Positions 31,661 through 39,508 of a DNA stretch of 56,763 nucleotides are shown one piece after another; position 1 is the stretch's first letter, and every line of letters starts with the position of its first letter. Position numbers and translations under genes: made by a program. The stretch lies in IMG/VR virus record IMGVR_UViG_3300045970_000884, positions 1 to 56,763 of that record. One strand, written 5' to 3'. The notes beneath the pieces are model-generated. The model did not search any database. It was given only the letters and a program-made list of their open reading frames with translations, and was not told the origin of the DNA. This stretch comes from a virus.

Positions 31661-31873
31661 ATGGCCAAGAAGGTCGACCTCACCGACGAGCAGAAGAAGG
31701 GACACTTGAAGAATCCTTCGAGGTGTCCCTTCTGTCACTCTCCGGACATCGAAGGTCAGAGCGTCGAGGTAGACGGCTCCCACGCCAACCAGCGCGTCTC
31801 GTGCGTCTCGTGCGGGAGGCACTGGTACGACAACTACACCCTGACCAGCGTCGAAGCAGGAGACATAGATTAG
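31661..31873 (+). CDS. Zinc-ribbon protein, unknown
   Basis: A 70-residue protein dominated by a zinc ribbon: CPFC at about 22-25 and CVSC at about 46-49, followed by GRHWYDNYTL. This resembles zinc ribbons that bind nucleic acid or RNA polymerase, but it is too short to name. It follows the previous stop directly, and a second small zinc-finger gene follows two bases after its stop. Confidence 0.65.
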   Translation: MAKKVDLTDEQKKGHLKNPSRCPFCHSPDIEGQSVEVDGSHANQRVSCVSCGRHWYDNYTLTSVEAGDID

Positions 31874-31875
31874 TC

Positions 31876-32025
31876 ATGAAGACGTACCCGTGCCCCTACT
31901 GCAAAGAGCCGGCCCCGAATCTGTTGAAGCACATCGCTGAGAAGTGCGAGGCGACGGAGCCAGTCCGGAAGGCCAAGTTGAAGGTGCACGCACATGAGCC
32001 CCAACTCGACAGGAAGAAGACATGA
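31876..32025 (+). CDS. Short C2HC zinc-finger protein
   Basis: A 49-residue protein beginning MKTYPCPYCKEPAPNLLKHI. CPYC is followed by a His and a Cys spaced as in a C2HC finger, with a basic tail. Its stop overlaps the next gene by ATGA. It may bind nucleic acid. Confidence 0.6.
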   Translation: MKTYPCPYCKEPAPNLLKHIAEKCEATEPVRKAKLKVHAHEPQLDRKKT

Positions 32026-32405
32026 GCGAGGTCTTCAGACAGGACGTCAAGATCGTTGGCTCCCGAGAGGCAGTCAACAAGGACCACAACATCAGCTCGG
32101 GCGAGGCCTTCCAGGTCGAGCCGAGCGAGATCCCAAGGAGCATCATGGACGAGATCGCGAAGATTGCAGGAGACGGCAAGGCGCGGGTGACGGTGAGCTC
32201 CGACTTCGGCATCAAGGAGTACGGCAACGGCACCTCTGCCATGTGCAGCGTGTCCCTCACCTGCAACCAGGACGAGGTCAGCATCGACCGGGCCATTGGC
32301 ATCGCTGGGGATTTGGCCCGTAGTTACGCCCTCGAGCAGCGCGCCCAGGCGGAAGTGTCGTTCAAGCAACTTCTCGAGCAGAAGGCTCAGGGAACGTACC
32401 GGTAG
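32022..32405 (+). CDS. Protein of unknown function
   Basis: A 127-residue protein starting at ATG 32022, which overlaps the zinc-finger stop. The region VTVSSDFGIKEYGNGTSAMC, followed by Val/Ser strands, suggests a small beta sheet, with helices at both ends. No family is recognised. It ends the first replication sub-group and is followed by an 81-base regulatory gap. Confidence 0.5.
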   Translation: MSEVFRQDVKIVGSREAVNKDHNISSGEAFQVEPSEIPRSIMDEIAKIAGDGKARVTVSSDFGIKEYGNGTSAMCSVSLTCNQDEVSIDRAIGIAGDLARSYALEQRAQAEVSFKQLLEQKAQGTYR

Positions 32406-32486
32406 AAAAGAAACTACCCAATTGGGTGGAGCCGAGTACAGGAACTAGTGTACATACACTGTGTCACCAACCAATGGAGGTGACTC
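32406..32486. promoter_or_regulatory. Regulatory gap with two palindromes
   Basis: This 81-base gap holds ACCCAATTGGGT, a perfect 12-bp palindrome at 32416-32427, and AGTGTACATACACT, an inverted repeat at 32447-32460. GGTAG/CTACC flanks the first. The AGTGTAC half recurs at 5532 and 39063. These look like operator sites for a small regulator of the gene at 32487, but no regulator is identified. Confidence 0.4.
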
Positions 32487-32705
32487 GTGTCCAAGACCAT
32501 CATCATCGAGAGGTTCATTGAGAAGCGCGATGTGGACGCGGCCCTGTACCTCCTGGGCCGCATGCTCGATCTCGACCCGAGCCAGCTGCCAGACGGGCGC
32601 AAGCACCTGCTCGCCGGCATGAAGGATTCGCTCGAGCGCACGCACCACATCACGCCCCTGATCCGCAAGGCAGTCATCGCCAACTACAGGGAGGTCATTG
32701 GGTGA
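32487..32705 (+). CDS. Small helical protein, unknown
   Basis: A 72-residue helical protein from GTG 32487 with GGAGGTGA upstream. No domain is recognised. The gap upstream has two palindromes and may regulate it. Its stop overlaps the next gene as GTGA. Confidence 0.55.
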   Translation: MSKTIIIERFIEKRDVDAALYLLGRMLDLDPSQLPDGRKHLLAGMKDSLERTHHITPLIRKAVIANYREVIG

Positions 32706-33019
32706 TCACGGTTGCCGAGAAGTGCCGCATCGACTCCATCCAAGTCGGGGAGTTGCAGGTCAACGCCATCTCAGCACCGTCGGAGGCCTCCGGGCCGATG
32801 ATGACGGTGAAGTACGCCCTGGCGAGTGCGGCAGACGGCCTGCGCTTCGGTGCAGGCCACATGAACAGCGACTGGAGTGAGAGAACTCTGCGCCTTCTGG
32901 GCGAGCTCCTGAAGAGCGCAGAGCTCGACATCGCCCAGACGGTCTTCGCCGGGGTGCCCACCACGGGCAGTACCGACACGGTCATCGAGCCACCAGCCGA
33001 AGGGGTGACCAGTCTGTAG
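32702..33019 (+). CDS. Protein of unknown function
   Basis: A 105-residue protein from GTG 32702, overlapping the previous stop. Residues 1-50 look beta-rich and the middle helical. No family is recognised. It is followed by a hairpin-rich 88-base leader before the helicase gene. Confidence 0.5.
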   Translation: MITVAEKCRIDSIQVGELQVNAISAPSEASGPMMTVKYALASAADGLRFGAGHMNSDWSERTLRLLGELLKSAELDIAQTVFAGVPTTGSTDTVIEPPAEGVTSL

Positions 33020-33040
33020 TTCGAATCCACATTCGAAGGT

Positions 33041-33106
33041 GGCATAAGGGGGCTGACTTCCACACGAGGTCAGCCCCCAATGCTTTGATGGGTCCTTAGG
33101 AGGGAC
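33041..33106 (+). promoter_or_regulatory. GGCATAAG motif and structured leader of the helicase gene (copy c)
   Basis: GGCATAAG at 33041-33048 overlaps a perfect 10-bp stem (GGGGGCTGAC 33048-33057 with GTCAGCCCCC 33069-33078). A second hairpin, GGTCC/GGACC, then encloses the ribosome site TTAGGAGG. A preceding TTCGAA repeat at 33020-33037 may be part of a terminator. The leader could attenuate the operon or hide the ribosome site until it is opened. Confidence 0.5.
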
Positions 33107-33107
33107 C

Positions 33108-34541
33108 GTGCACGACAACAACATCGAACACGCATTGCTTTCCAAGGTCATCGAGACGCGAGAGTTCCGCATCCTCGAGAAGGCGAAGATCGACGAGTCG
33201 TACTTCTTCACGCCAGAAGGGCAGGAGGTCTACCGCTTCATCAGAGACATCTACCACGCGACCGCAACCGCTGGCAGTGTTCCAAGCCGAGAGCTGGTTC
33301 AGCAGCAGTTCCGTTCCTTCCCCTTCTTCAACTCGAATGACGACGTCGCTGTCCTCACCGAGATCCTGCGCAAGGGGAAGATCGCTGTAGAGGTTCAGAT
33401 GCTCGCCGAACGTCTGATGATGACGGTCGGCACGAACCCGCTGGAAGCTCTTGCAGATCTCCGAGCAGCAACTCCTGGCCTATCCGCGCTGGCGGATCAG
33501 AGCGAGGACTTCTCGATGGCGGCCGCCTACAACATGCTGAAGGCCCGCTACGAGATGGTGCAAGGCTCGAAGGGTGTCATCGGTATCCCTTACCCTTGGC
33601 AGCCGCTGAACGAAGCCACGCAGGGAATGAAGAGGCAGAACTTCATCGTGGTCTACGGCCGCCCCAAGTCGATGAAGACCTGGTGGGCCCTCAAGATCGC
33701 GGTGTCGGCCTACGTCGAGTCCCGGCGCAGGGTGCTCTTCTACTCCAGAGAGATGTCACATGATGAGATCCTGGGCCGCGCTGCATGCATCCTGGCCGAG
33801 GTCGACTACCACGAGTACCTCAACGGCCGGCTCCAGCCCCAGGTTCGGGACCACCTCTTCGGGGTTCTTGCAGACCTCGTCGAGGACGAGAAGTACGCCG
33901 GTGCCAACAACGGTGGTCGCAATCCGTTCTTCATCGTCACCACCGACCGCGATGCAGAAGATGGCGGTGGCGTCTCGTGGCTCCAGGCGAAGATCGAAGA
34001 GACCGAGCCCGACATCGCCTTCGTCGACGGCATGTACCTGATGAAGGATGACCGGACCAAGTCCCGCAGCATCGACTGGAAGAACATCTCCCACATCTCG
34101 CAGGACTTGAAGCTCACCGCCCGCCGCTTCGACATCCCTGTCGTGGGCATCACTCAGGCGAAGCGGTCCGCAGAGCAGTCGCACGGCGAGGACCTCACAG
34201 AGCTCGCCTTTGCCGACTCCATCGGCATGGACGCTGACTGCGTCTTCCGGGTCTCGAAGAAGTTCCACGTCGACCCGGTGCTGAAGAAGAAGGTGGTCGA
34301 CCTCCTCATCACCGCTCCTGGCGTTCGAGAGTCAGGAGTCTTCGAAGGCATGGTCATCCGGGCAGACCCCGGCCACACCTTCGAGTTGCGCAAGGTCCTC
34401 ACTGGGCTCGATGCCGACGAGAGGTCGAACTACGGAGAGGCACCCACTGGAGGATCTTCGACCCCGCGGCCAGTTGCCCGCTTCAGGTCGAGCTCCTTCC
34501 GCAACGATGGAACCCTGAAGGACCCCAAGGTTCCGTTGTGA
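33108..34541 (+). CDS. Replicative DNA helicase (DnaB family)
   Basis: A 477-residue ring helicase that unwinds DNA at the fork. The P-loop is GRPKSMKT at 184-191 and the ATPase core continues to a Walker B like DIAFVDGMYL near 307. The arginine-finger and C-terminal regions include PVVGITQAKR near 344-353. Residues 1-110 are a typical DnaB N-terminal helical domain. It starts at GTG with TTAGGAGG upstream, and the primase gene follows seven bases after its stop. The order helicase, primase, Zn protein, polymerase is a replisome block. Confidence 0.92.
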   Translation: MHDNNIEHALLSKVIETREFRILEKAKIDESYFFTPEGQEVYRFIRDIYHATATAGSVPSRELVQQQFRSFPFFNSNDDVAVLTEILRKGKIAVEVQMLAERLMMTVGTNPLEALADLRAATPGLSALADQSEDFSMAAAYNMLKARYEMVQGSKGVIGIPYPWQPLNEATQGMKRQNFIVVYGRPKSMKTWWALKIAVSAYVESRRRVLFYSREMSHDEILGRAACILAEVDYHEYLNGRLQPQVRDHLFGVLADLVEDEKYAGANNGGRNPFFIVTTDRDAEDGGGVSWLQAKIEETEPDIAFVDGMYLMKDDRTKSRSIDWKNISHISQDLKLTARRFDIPVVGITQAKRSAEQSHGEDLTELAFADSIGMDADCVFRVSKKFHVDPVLKKKVVDLLITAPGVRESGVFEGMVIRADPGHTFELRKVLTGLDADERSNYGEAPTGGSSTPRPVARFRSSSFRNDGTLKDPKVPL

Positions 34542-34548
34542 GCAAGCA

Positions 34549-35643
34549 ATGCGCGACAGGATCCTAGCGATCTTCCAGCGCCACCTTCCCAACAAGCTCA
34601 AGCCATCAGGGAGGGACAACTACACAACGACCTGCCCCTTCCACAAAGGAGGGGAGGAGAAGACCCCCTCGTTCTCGGTGAACGTGGAGAAGGGGGTCTT
34701 CCACTGCTTCACCTGCCACGAAGCAGGCTCGTTGAAGAAGCTGCTGAAGAAGGTTGGCCTCACGAGGGAGCAGATCGACTCCGCGACGCAGGGAGTCGCC
34801 GACATCCTCCAGAGGAACGTCGAGCAAGCAGAACGGAAGAAGAAGAACCTCTTCTCCATCAGCGACCCCTTCGAGGCCAAACCGATCCTCGAAGAGTCCA
34901 TCCTTGGCATCTTCGACAACGAACCGACCACCCTCATCCAAGACGGCTTCGACCCGAGGCTGCTCAAGGAGATGGACATCGGCTTCGACTCGAGGGCGCA
35001 GAGAGTCACGTACCCACTGCGTGACCTCTACGGGAACCTTGCGGGCATCTCTGGCGGCGCCATCAGCAAGGGCGTGCAGCCAAAGTACAAGGTCTACCAA
35101 GGAGGCAAGACGGTGAACGGCAGGTTCCTCGTCGGGGACTTCGGGGAGGGCTTCGACGAGATGCATCCGAACTACGTTTGCGAGAACCACAACTTCCTGT
35201 GGAACTTCGACAACGTCTACCCACGCGTCGTGTCGGCGTCAGACCCGAAGGCTAGGGTGTTCATCGTCGAAGGCTTCAAGGCCTGCCTGTGGATGCAGAT
35301 GGCAGGATTCTGGAACACGGTGGCGCTCATGGGCTCTTACATCTCAGAGATTCAGCAGCGCATGATCCACCGCTTCGGGTGTCCGATCGTTCTCTTCCTG
35401 GACAATGACCAGCCAGGCAGAGAGGCCACCCTCAACGTCGGCGAGCGTCTCTGGCTCCCGATGCGCAGCAAGGTACAAGTGATGCGGTACCCAGAGGCCG
35501 ACGTCCTTGCAGCGGTGCAAGACGAGACCCAGAAGACGCAGCCAGACGACTACGAGCTGGACGCTCTCCGCACTCTCGCGGAGAACACCATTTCGTATTC
35601 AGAACACTTCCACCAGACGAGGAGATCCACGCAATGCCGATGA
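34549..35643 (+). CDS. DNA primase (DnaG-type, CHC2 and Toprim)
   Basis: A 364-residue primase that lays RNA primers. The CHC2 zinc finger is C29, H32, C53 and C56, a compact N-terminal site. The Toprim core includes FIVEGFKACLW near 238 and LFLDNDQPG near 285, with the acidic metal ligands in place. It is shorter than bacterial DnaG and has no helicase-binding domain visible. The gene starts at ATG 34549 and its last codons overlap the next gene's start. Together with the helicase at 33108 it forms a two-part primase-helicase set. Confidence 0.92.
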   Translation: MRDRILAIFQRHLPNKLKPSGRDNYTTTCPFHKGGEEKTPSFSVNVEKGVFHCFTCHEAGSLKKLLKKVGLTREQIDSATQGVADILQRNVEQAERKKKNLFSISDPFEAKPILEESILGIFDNEPTTLIQDGFDPRLLKEMDIGFDSRAQRVTYPLRDLYGNLAGISGGAISKGVQPKYKVYQGGKTVNGRFLVGDFGEGFDEMHPNYVCENHNFLWNFDNVYPRVVSASDPKARVFIVEGFKACLWMQMAGFWNTVALMGSYISEIQQRMIHRFGCPIVLFLDNDQPGREATLNVGERLWLPMRSKVQVMRYPEADVLAAVQDETQKTQPDDYELDALRTLAENTISYSEHFHQTRRSTQCR

Positions 35644-37016
35644 CAACGCCGTTCCGCCGTTCGCTCCAGAACGACACCAAGAGGTCCGGAGGCAAGGGCC
35701 GCAAGGGGAACTTCTACGAGCAGCTGAAGCTCCCGACCACCTCCCCGACCCCGTTCATCCTCATCAAGTCCGAGTACGTCGACTCGAACCCGGCCCCCGA
35801 GGAGATCGAGATCGACCCCGCCACCGGGCGGCCGAAGGAGGTCAAGAAGGAGTACTACCGCTTCCTCGAGCACACCCGGCAGGTCATGAAGAACGGGACG
35901 GAGCGGTTCCCCAAGAGCATCTGCTCCGCGGGCACCAACCCTCACTCCCCGCAGCCCTGCGCCGGGTGCGCCGCCATCGACCAGGGTGACCGGTCCGTCT
36001 CGCCGGCGTCCTACCAGACGGTCATGGGGATCGTGCACCTCGCGCTGTACCACAAGCACCCGCTGCTCGACCGCCGCACTGGTGGCATCGTCATGAAGCA
36101 GGCCTACGGCAACCGCCCGGCCGAGCCCATGATGGTCGACAACGAGTGCGAGGGGCGCACCTGCAACTTCTGCCGCGTGCAGAGGGGCGAGCCGCCCATC
36201 AACGACCCGCAGAACCCGTGGCCCAACTACCGGCCGCAGGACATCCAGACGTTCTTCGGGAAGCGTCGGTACCTGAAGATGGGGAAGAACCACCTCCAGG
36301 CGCTCATCGGCTGGGATGCCACCATCTCCTCGCTGTGCGGCAACGACGGGTCGCAGCTCATCACGGACGGCTTCAAGTGCCCGAGCTGCCAGTCCATGGT
36401 CATCGACATGATCCAGGACACCCGGACCGACGAGCAGATCAAGGAGGCCGTCAGCCGGCCCTACCCGTGCCTCCGCTGCAACCGCCCCGTCTTCCTCGAG
36501 GAGGTCGTGGCCTGCGAGGTGTGCGAGGCGGCCAACCGGCAGCCGGCGCAGCACACGATGTTCAGCCGAGTGCTGTGGGGGATGCGTCAGGGCGAGCAGA
36601 CCGCCAGCACGATGGTCCTCCACCGCCACGAGGCCATCCAGGAGTTCTTCTCTCGGGTCCCGCCGCAGCTGCTCGCGGGCAAGACCCCGGACGCTCTCCT
36701 CGCCGAGCTCGCGAAGCCGTACGACTTCGCCGCGCTCTTCGCCCCGAAGACCCTCTCCGAGCAGATGAAGGAGCTGGACCTCCAGGGCAACGGTCCTGCG
36801 CCGGCGCAGGGCTACCAGCAGGCTCCGGGTGGGTACCAGCAGGCTCCGATGCAGCAGATGGGCCCGCCCCCGGGCCAGGGCTACGCGCAGCCCGGGGCGT
36901 ACCAGCAGGCTCCCTCACAGCAGCCGTACCCGCCGGTCGGTCCGCCTTCGGCGCCCGGCCCCGCGGCGCCGCAGCCGATGATGCAGCCCAACTTCGGGCG
37001 GCCGCCGGGGACGTAG
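35634..37016 (+). CDS. Zinc-rich protein with Pro/Gln-rich tail, candidate single-strand DNA-binding protein
   Basis: A 460-residue protein between primase and polymerase. It has several Cys pairs: CSAG and CAGC near residues 97-111, CEGRTCNFC near 170, CPSC near 248, and CLRC and CEVC near 282-302. About 85 C-terminal residues are Pro-, Gln- and Gly-rich and disordered. Its place in the operon is where a phage SSB often sits, and its strong codon bias suggests high expression, but no SSB motif is recognised, so this is inference. A terminator follows. Confidence 0.55.
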   Translation: MPMTTPFRRSLQNDTKRSGGKGRKGNFYEQLKLPTTSPTPFILIKSEYVDSNPAPEEIEIDPATGRPKEVKKEYYRFLEHTRQVMKNGTERFPKSICSAGTNPHSPQPCAGCAAIDQGDRSVSPASYQTVMGIVHLALYHKHPLLDRRTGGIVMKQAYGNRPAEPMMVDNECEGRTCNFCRVQRGEPPINDPQNPWPNYRPQDIQTFFGKRRYLKMGKNHLQALIGWDATISSLCGNDGSQLITDGFKCPSCQSMVIDMIQDTRTDEQIKEAVSRPYPCLRCNRPVFLEEVVACEVCEAANRQPAQHTMFSRVLWGMRQGEQTASTMVLHRHEAIQEFFSRVPPQLLAGKTPDALLAELAKPYDFAALFAPKTLSEQMKELDLQGNGPAPAQGYQQAPGGYQQAPMQQMGPPPGQGYAQPGAYQQAPSQQPYPPVGPPSAPGPAAPQPMMQPNFGRPPGT

Positions 37017-37035
37017 CACCGATGCAGTGAACCCG

Positions 37036-37072
37036 AAGGGACGGTCCGCAAGGGCCGTCCCTTCTTCTCTTC
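37036..37072 (+). terminator. Terminator after the zinc-rich protein
   Basis: A 12-bp stem with one G-T pair (AAGGGACGGTCC) closes on a GCAA loop and is followed by CTTCTCTT. It lies between the stop at 37016 and the polymerase start at 37082, so it may partly separate the two expression units. Confidence 0.75.
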
Positions 37073-37081
37073 CGAGGACAC

Positions 37082-39055
37082 ATGCCTCACGCCTTCGACC
37101 TCACCATTCCTGAGCCTCACTTCGTCGACACCGAGTATGAGGCGCGCCGGTGGATCGACCGCTACCTCATCTCCCACCGCGAGAACGGGGGACTGGGCCT
37201 CGACACCGAGACCTCTGGCCTCGACCGCCTCCGCGACTACGTCATCATCTGGTCGCTCTCGGACGGCAAGACTCGCATCTGCTTGGACCGGAAGTTCTTG
37301 GGCCTCTTCAAGGCGCCGATCCTCGAGAACCCTGAGGTCAACTTCGACCTCACCAACGTGAAGTTCGACATGCACATGCTCGCCAACTCGGGCATCGACA
37401 TCGTCAACGCCGGGGATCTTCGCTGCACCCTCACCCAGAGCTGGCTCTACAACGAGAACAACGTCGGACGGCACGGCCTCAAGGAGTGCATGTTCGACCA
37501 CTTCAACCGGCACGTCCCCACCTTCGAGGAGACCTTCGGCGAGATCCCCAAGGCGAAGAAGGGCGAGATCCGCAAGACCATTGGGCAGATCATCCGGGAG
37601 GTCGTCGAGGGACACAAGGGCATGGATGCCTTCGACCGAGCCATCGACTACGCGAGTCTTGATGCTTACGACTCCACCATCCTGCGCCACCACTTCGACG
37701 AGCTGCTGGACCGCACCAGCCTCCAGTGGGGCTCGCTGAAGGACTACTACTACCGCGTCGAGGTCCCCTTCGCGAAGGTGCTCTACAAGATGGAGCGTCG
37801 CGGCATCACGGTGGACAAGGGCTACCTGCTGTCCCTGAAGGGCCCGATGGAAACGCGGATGACCGCCATCGAGAGGGACTTCAACCATCTCGTGGGCGGC
37901 GTCTTCAACCCGAAGTCTCCGAAGCAGCTCCAGAAGCTCTTCTTCGATACCCTCAAGCTTCCGATCGTCTCGTACACCAAGGGCGGGAAGAGCGGGAACA
38001 AGCAGCCCTCCACGGACGCCGAGGCGCTCGAGGAGTGGGCTGGCCAGGGGAGCGAGTGGGCAGAGAAGCTCCTCATCTACCGGAGCATCGCCAAGATCTA
38101 CGGCACCTACGTCGAGGGCCTCTCCAACTGGCTCGACCCGTACTGCCGCATCCACACCACCCTGAACCAGACGGGCACCGTCACCGGTCGCCTCTCTTCT
38201 TCTGAGCCGAACCTCCAGAACATCCCTCGCCCCGACGAGGATGAGTTCAAGATCCGTGAGGCGTTCATCCCCGGCGCCAACAAGAAGCTCCTGGTGGCCG
38301 ACTACGAACAGCTCGAGATGCGCCTGCTGGCGCACTTCAGCAAGTCGAAGAAGATGCAGGACGCCATCAACAGCGGCATGGACATCCACAGCCTCACGAC
38401 GGCCGAGATCGAGGGCATCCCGTACGATGATGTGGTGCGTGCCAAGAAGGCTCCGAAGGACCAGTACACGCAGGAGATCATCGAGCTGCTCCTCAAGCGC
38501 CAGAACAACAAGTCCACAGGCTTCGGCATCGTCTACGGCATCGGCGGTCCCAAGCTGGCACGCAAGCTCACGAGAGAGACCAAGAAGCTCGTGACTGAAG
38601 AAGAGGGCTGGGGTCTCATCAAGAAGTGGCTGGCCGTCTATCCCGACGTGGAGACCCACATCGCGGACGTGAAGAACGACATGGCCAGGTTCGGCCAAGT
38701 CATCACCATCACGGGTCGTCCTCGCCGCTTCGGTGACCTCAACAACATGAGCCGGCGCGACCGAGCTGCTGCTGAACGTCAGGGCGTCAACTCGGAGATT
38801 CAAGGCACCGCTGCCGAGGCCTGCAAGTACTCCATGATCGTGGCGGAGAACGACCGGGAGCTGAAGGAGCTCGACTGCCAGATGCTCCTCCAGATCCACG
38901 ACGAGCTCATCTTCGAGGTCCCTGACGACCCGGAGATCGAGAGGCGCGCACTCAAGAGGGTCAACGAGATCATGTCGGACCCCTTCGGCACCCCACTGTC
39001 GGTCGGCCTTCCGGTGTCCGCGCACTGCGGCTACTCGTGGGCCGAAGCGAAGTAA
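37082..39055 (+). CDS. DNA polymerase, family A (with proofreading exonuclease)
   Basis: A 657-residue replicative polymerase. The 3'-5' exonuclease begins with LDTETSG at 40-46, with the other acidic ligands in FDLTNVKFD and in IDYASLDAYD. The polymerase palm carries motif A VADYEQLEMRLLAH near 409, motif B KSTGFGIVYG near 478, and motif C LLQIHDELIFEV near 605. The usual motif A Ser after Tyr is Glu here. No 5'-3' exonuclease domain is present. It should copy the whole phage genome. The ATG at 37082 follows a terminator hairpin. Confidence 0.95.
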   Translation: MPHAFDLTIPEPHFVDTEYEARRWIDRYLISHRENGGLGLDTETSGLDRLRDYVIIWSLSDGKTRICLDRKFLGLFKAPILENPEVNFDLTNVKFDMHMLANSGIDIVNAGDLRCTLTQSWLYNENNVGRHGLKECMFDHFNRHVPTFEETFGEIPKAKKGEIRKTIGQIIREVVEGHKGMDAFDRAIDYASLDAYDSTILRHHFDELLDRTSLQWGSLKDYYYRVEVPFAKVLYKMERRGITVDKGYLLSLKGPMETRMTAIERDFNHLVGGVFNPKSPKQLQKLFFDTLKLPIVSYTKGGKSGNKQPSTDAEALEEWAGQGSEWAEKLLIYRSIAKIYGTYVEGLSNWLDPYCRIHTTLNQTGTVTGRLSSSEPNLQNIPRPDEDEFKIREAFIPGANKKLLVADYEQLEMRLLAHFSKSKKMQDAINSGMDIHSLTTAEIEGIPYDDVVRAKKAPKDQYTQEIIELLLKRQNNKSTGFGIVYGIGGPKLARKLTRETKKLVTEEEGWGLIKKWLAVYPDVETHIADVKNDMARFGQVITITGRPRRFGDLNNMSRRDRAAAERQGVNSEIQGTAAEACKYSMIVAENDRELKELDCQMLLQIHDELIFEVPDDPEIERRALKRVNEIMSDPFGTPLSVGLPVSAHCGYSWAEAK

Positions 39056-39062
39056 ACGAACG

Positions 39063-39071
39063 AGTGTACAC
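39063..39071 (+). promoter_or_regulatory. AGTGTACAC, possible operator before the HU gene
   Basis: AGTGTACAC includes the palindrome GTGTACAC directly upstream of the HU-like gene's ATG at 39072. The AGTGTAC half matches 5532 and 32447. It leaves no room for a normal ribosome site, so a bound protein here would block translation or transcription. Confidence 0.3.
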
Positions 39072-39320
39072 ATGACTCGCTCAGAGCTGGTCGCAGACAT
39101 CGGGAAGAGGACGAAGCTCCCGAGGCGGATTGTCGCTGCCGTCATCGAGGTGCTTCCCGTCAGCATCATCGAGGCCATCAGGGCTGGGGAGTCTGTTACG
39201 CTCCCTGGCTTTGGTGCCTTCTACCCGGTCGACCTGAAGCCGAAGGAGCTGTTCGGGGAAGGCAAGAAGTCAGCCCTCCGTCGTAAGATTCGCTTTCGAC
39301 AGAGCCGCAGCCTGAGGTGA
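39072..39320 (+). CDS. HU/IHF-like DNA-bending protein
   Basis: An 82-residue protein starting MTRSELVADIGKRT. The HU fold is clear from the N-terminal helices and the signature ESVTLPGFGAFYP near 41-53, followed by a short basic arm with RRKIRFRQSR. It should bend DNA and help replication or recombination. It lies 17 bases after the polymerase and shares the block with RecA and a histone-fold protein, two further DNA-organising proteins. Confidence 0.88.
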   Translation: MTRSELVADIGKRTKLPRRIVAAVIEVLPVSIIEAIRAGESVTLPGFGAFYPVDLKPKELFGEGKKSALRRKIRFRQSRSLR

Positions 39321-39323
39321 CAC

Positions 39324-39485
39324 ATGGAGAAGCTAGGCGTTGAGCTGGATGAAGAGAAGACCAAGACAGCGGGCAAGGACCAGCAGTGCCCCAAGTGTGG
39401 AAGGGCGCTGGACCCCAGACAGGAGATCCCGAAGTGTCGGGTCTGTGGCACCGAGCCATGGGAGAAGGTCCCGAAGCAGCCGTAA
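39324..39485 (+). CDS. Small zinc-ribbon protein
   Basis: A 53-residue protein with CPKCGR and CRVCGT, a rubredoxin-like zinc ribbon, in an acidic and Lys-rich context. It lies three bases after the HU stop and is followed by the RecA gene. Its role is unknown. Confidence 0.6.
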   Translation: MEKLGVELDEEKTKTAGKDQQCPKCGRALDPRQEIPKCRVCGTEPWEKVPKQP

Positions 39486-39508
39486 CCAACCCCACCACAG
39501 GAGAGTAG

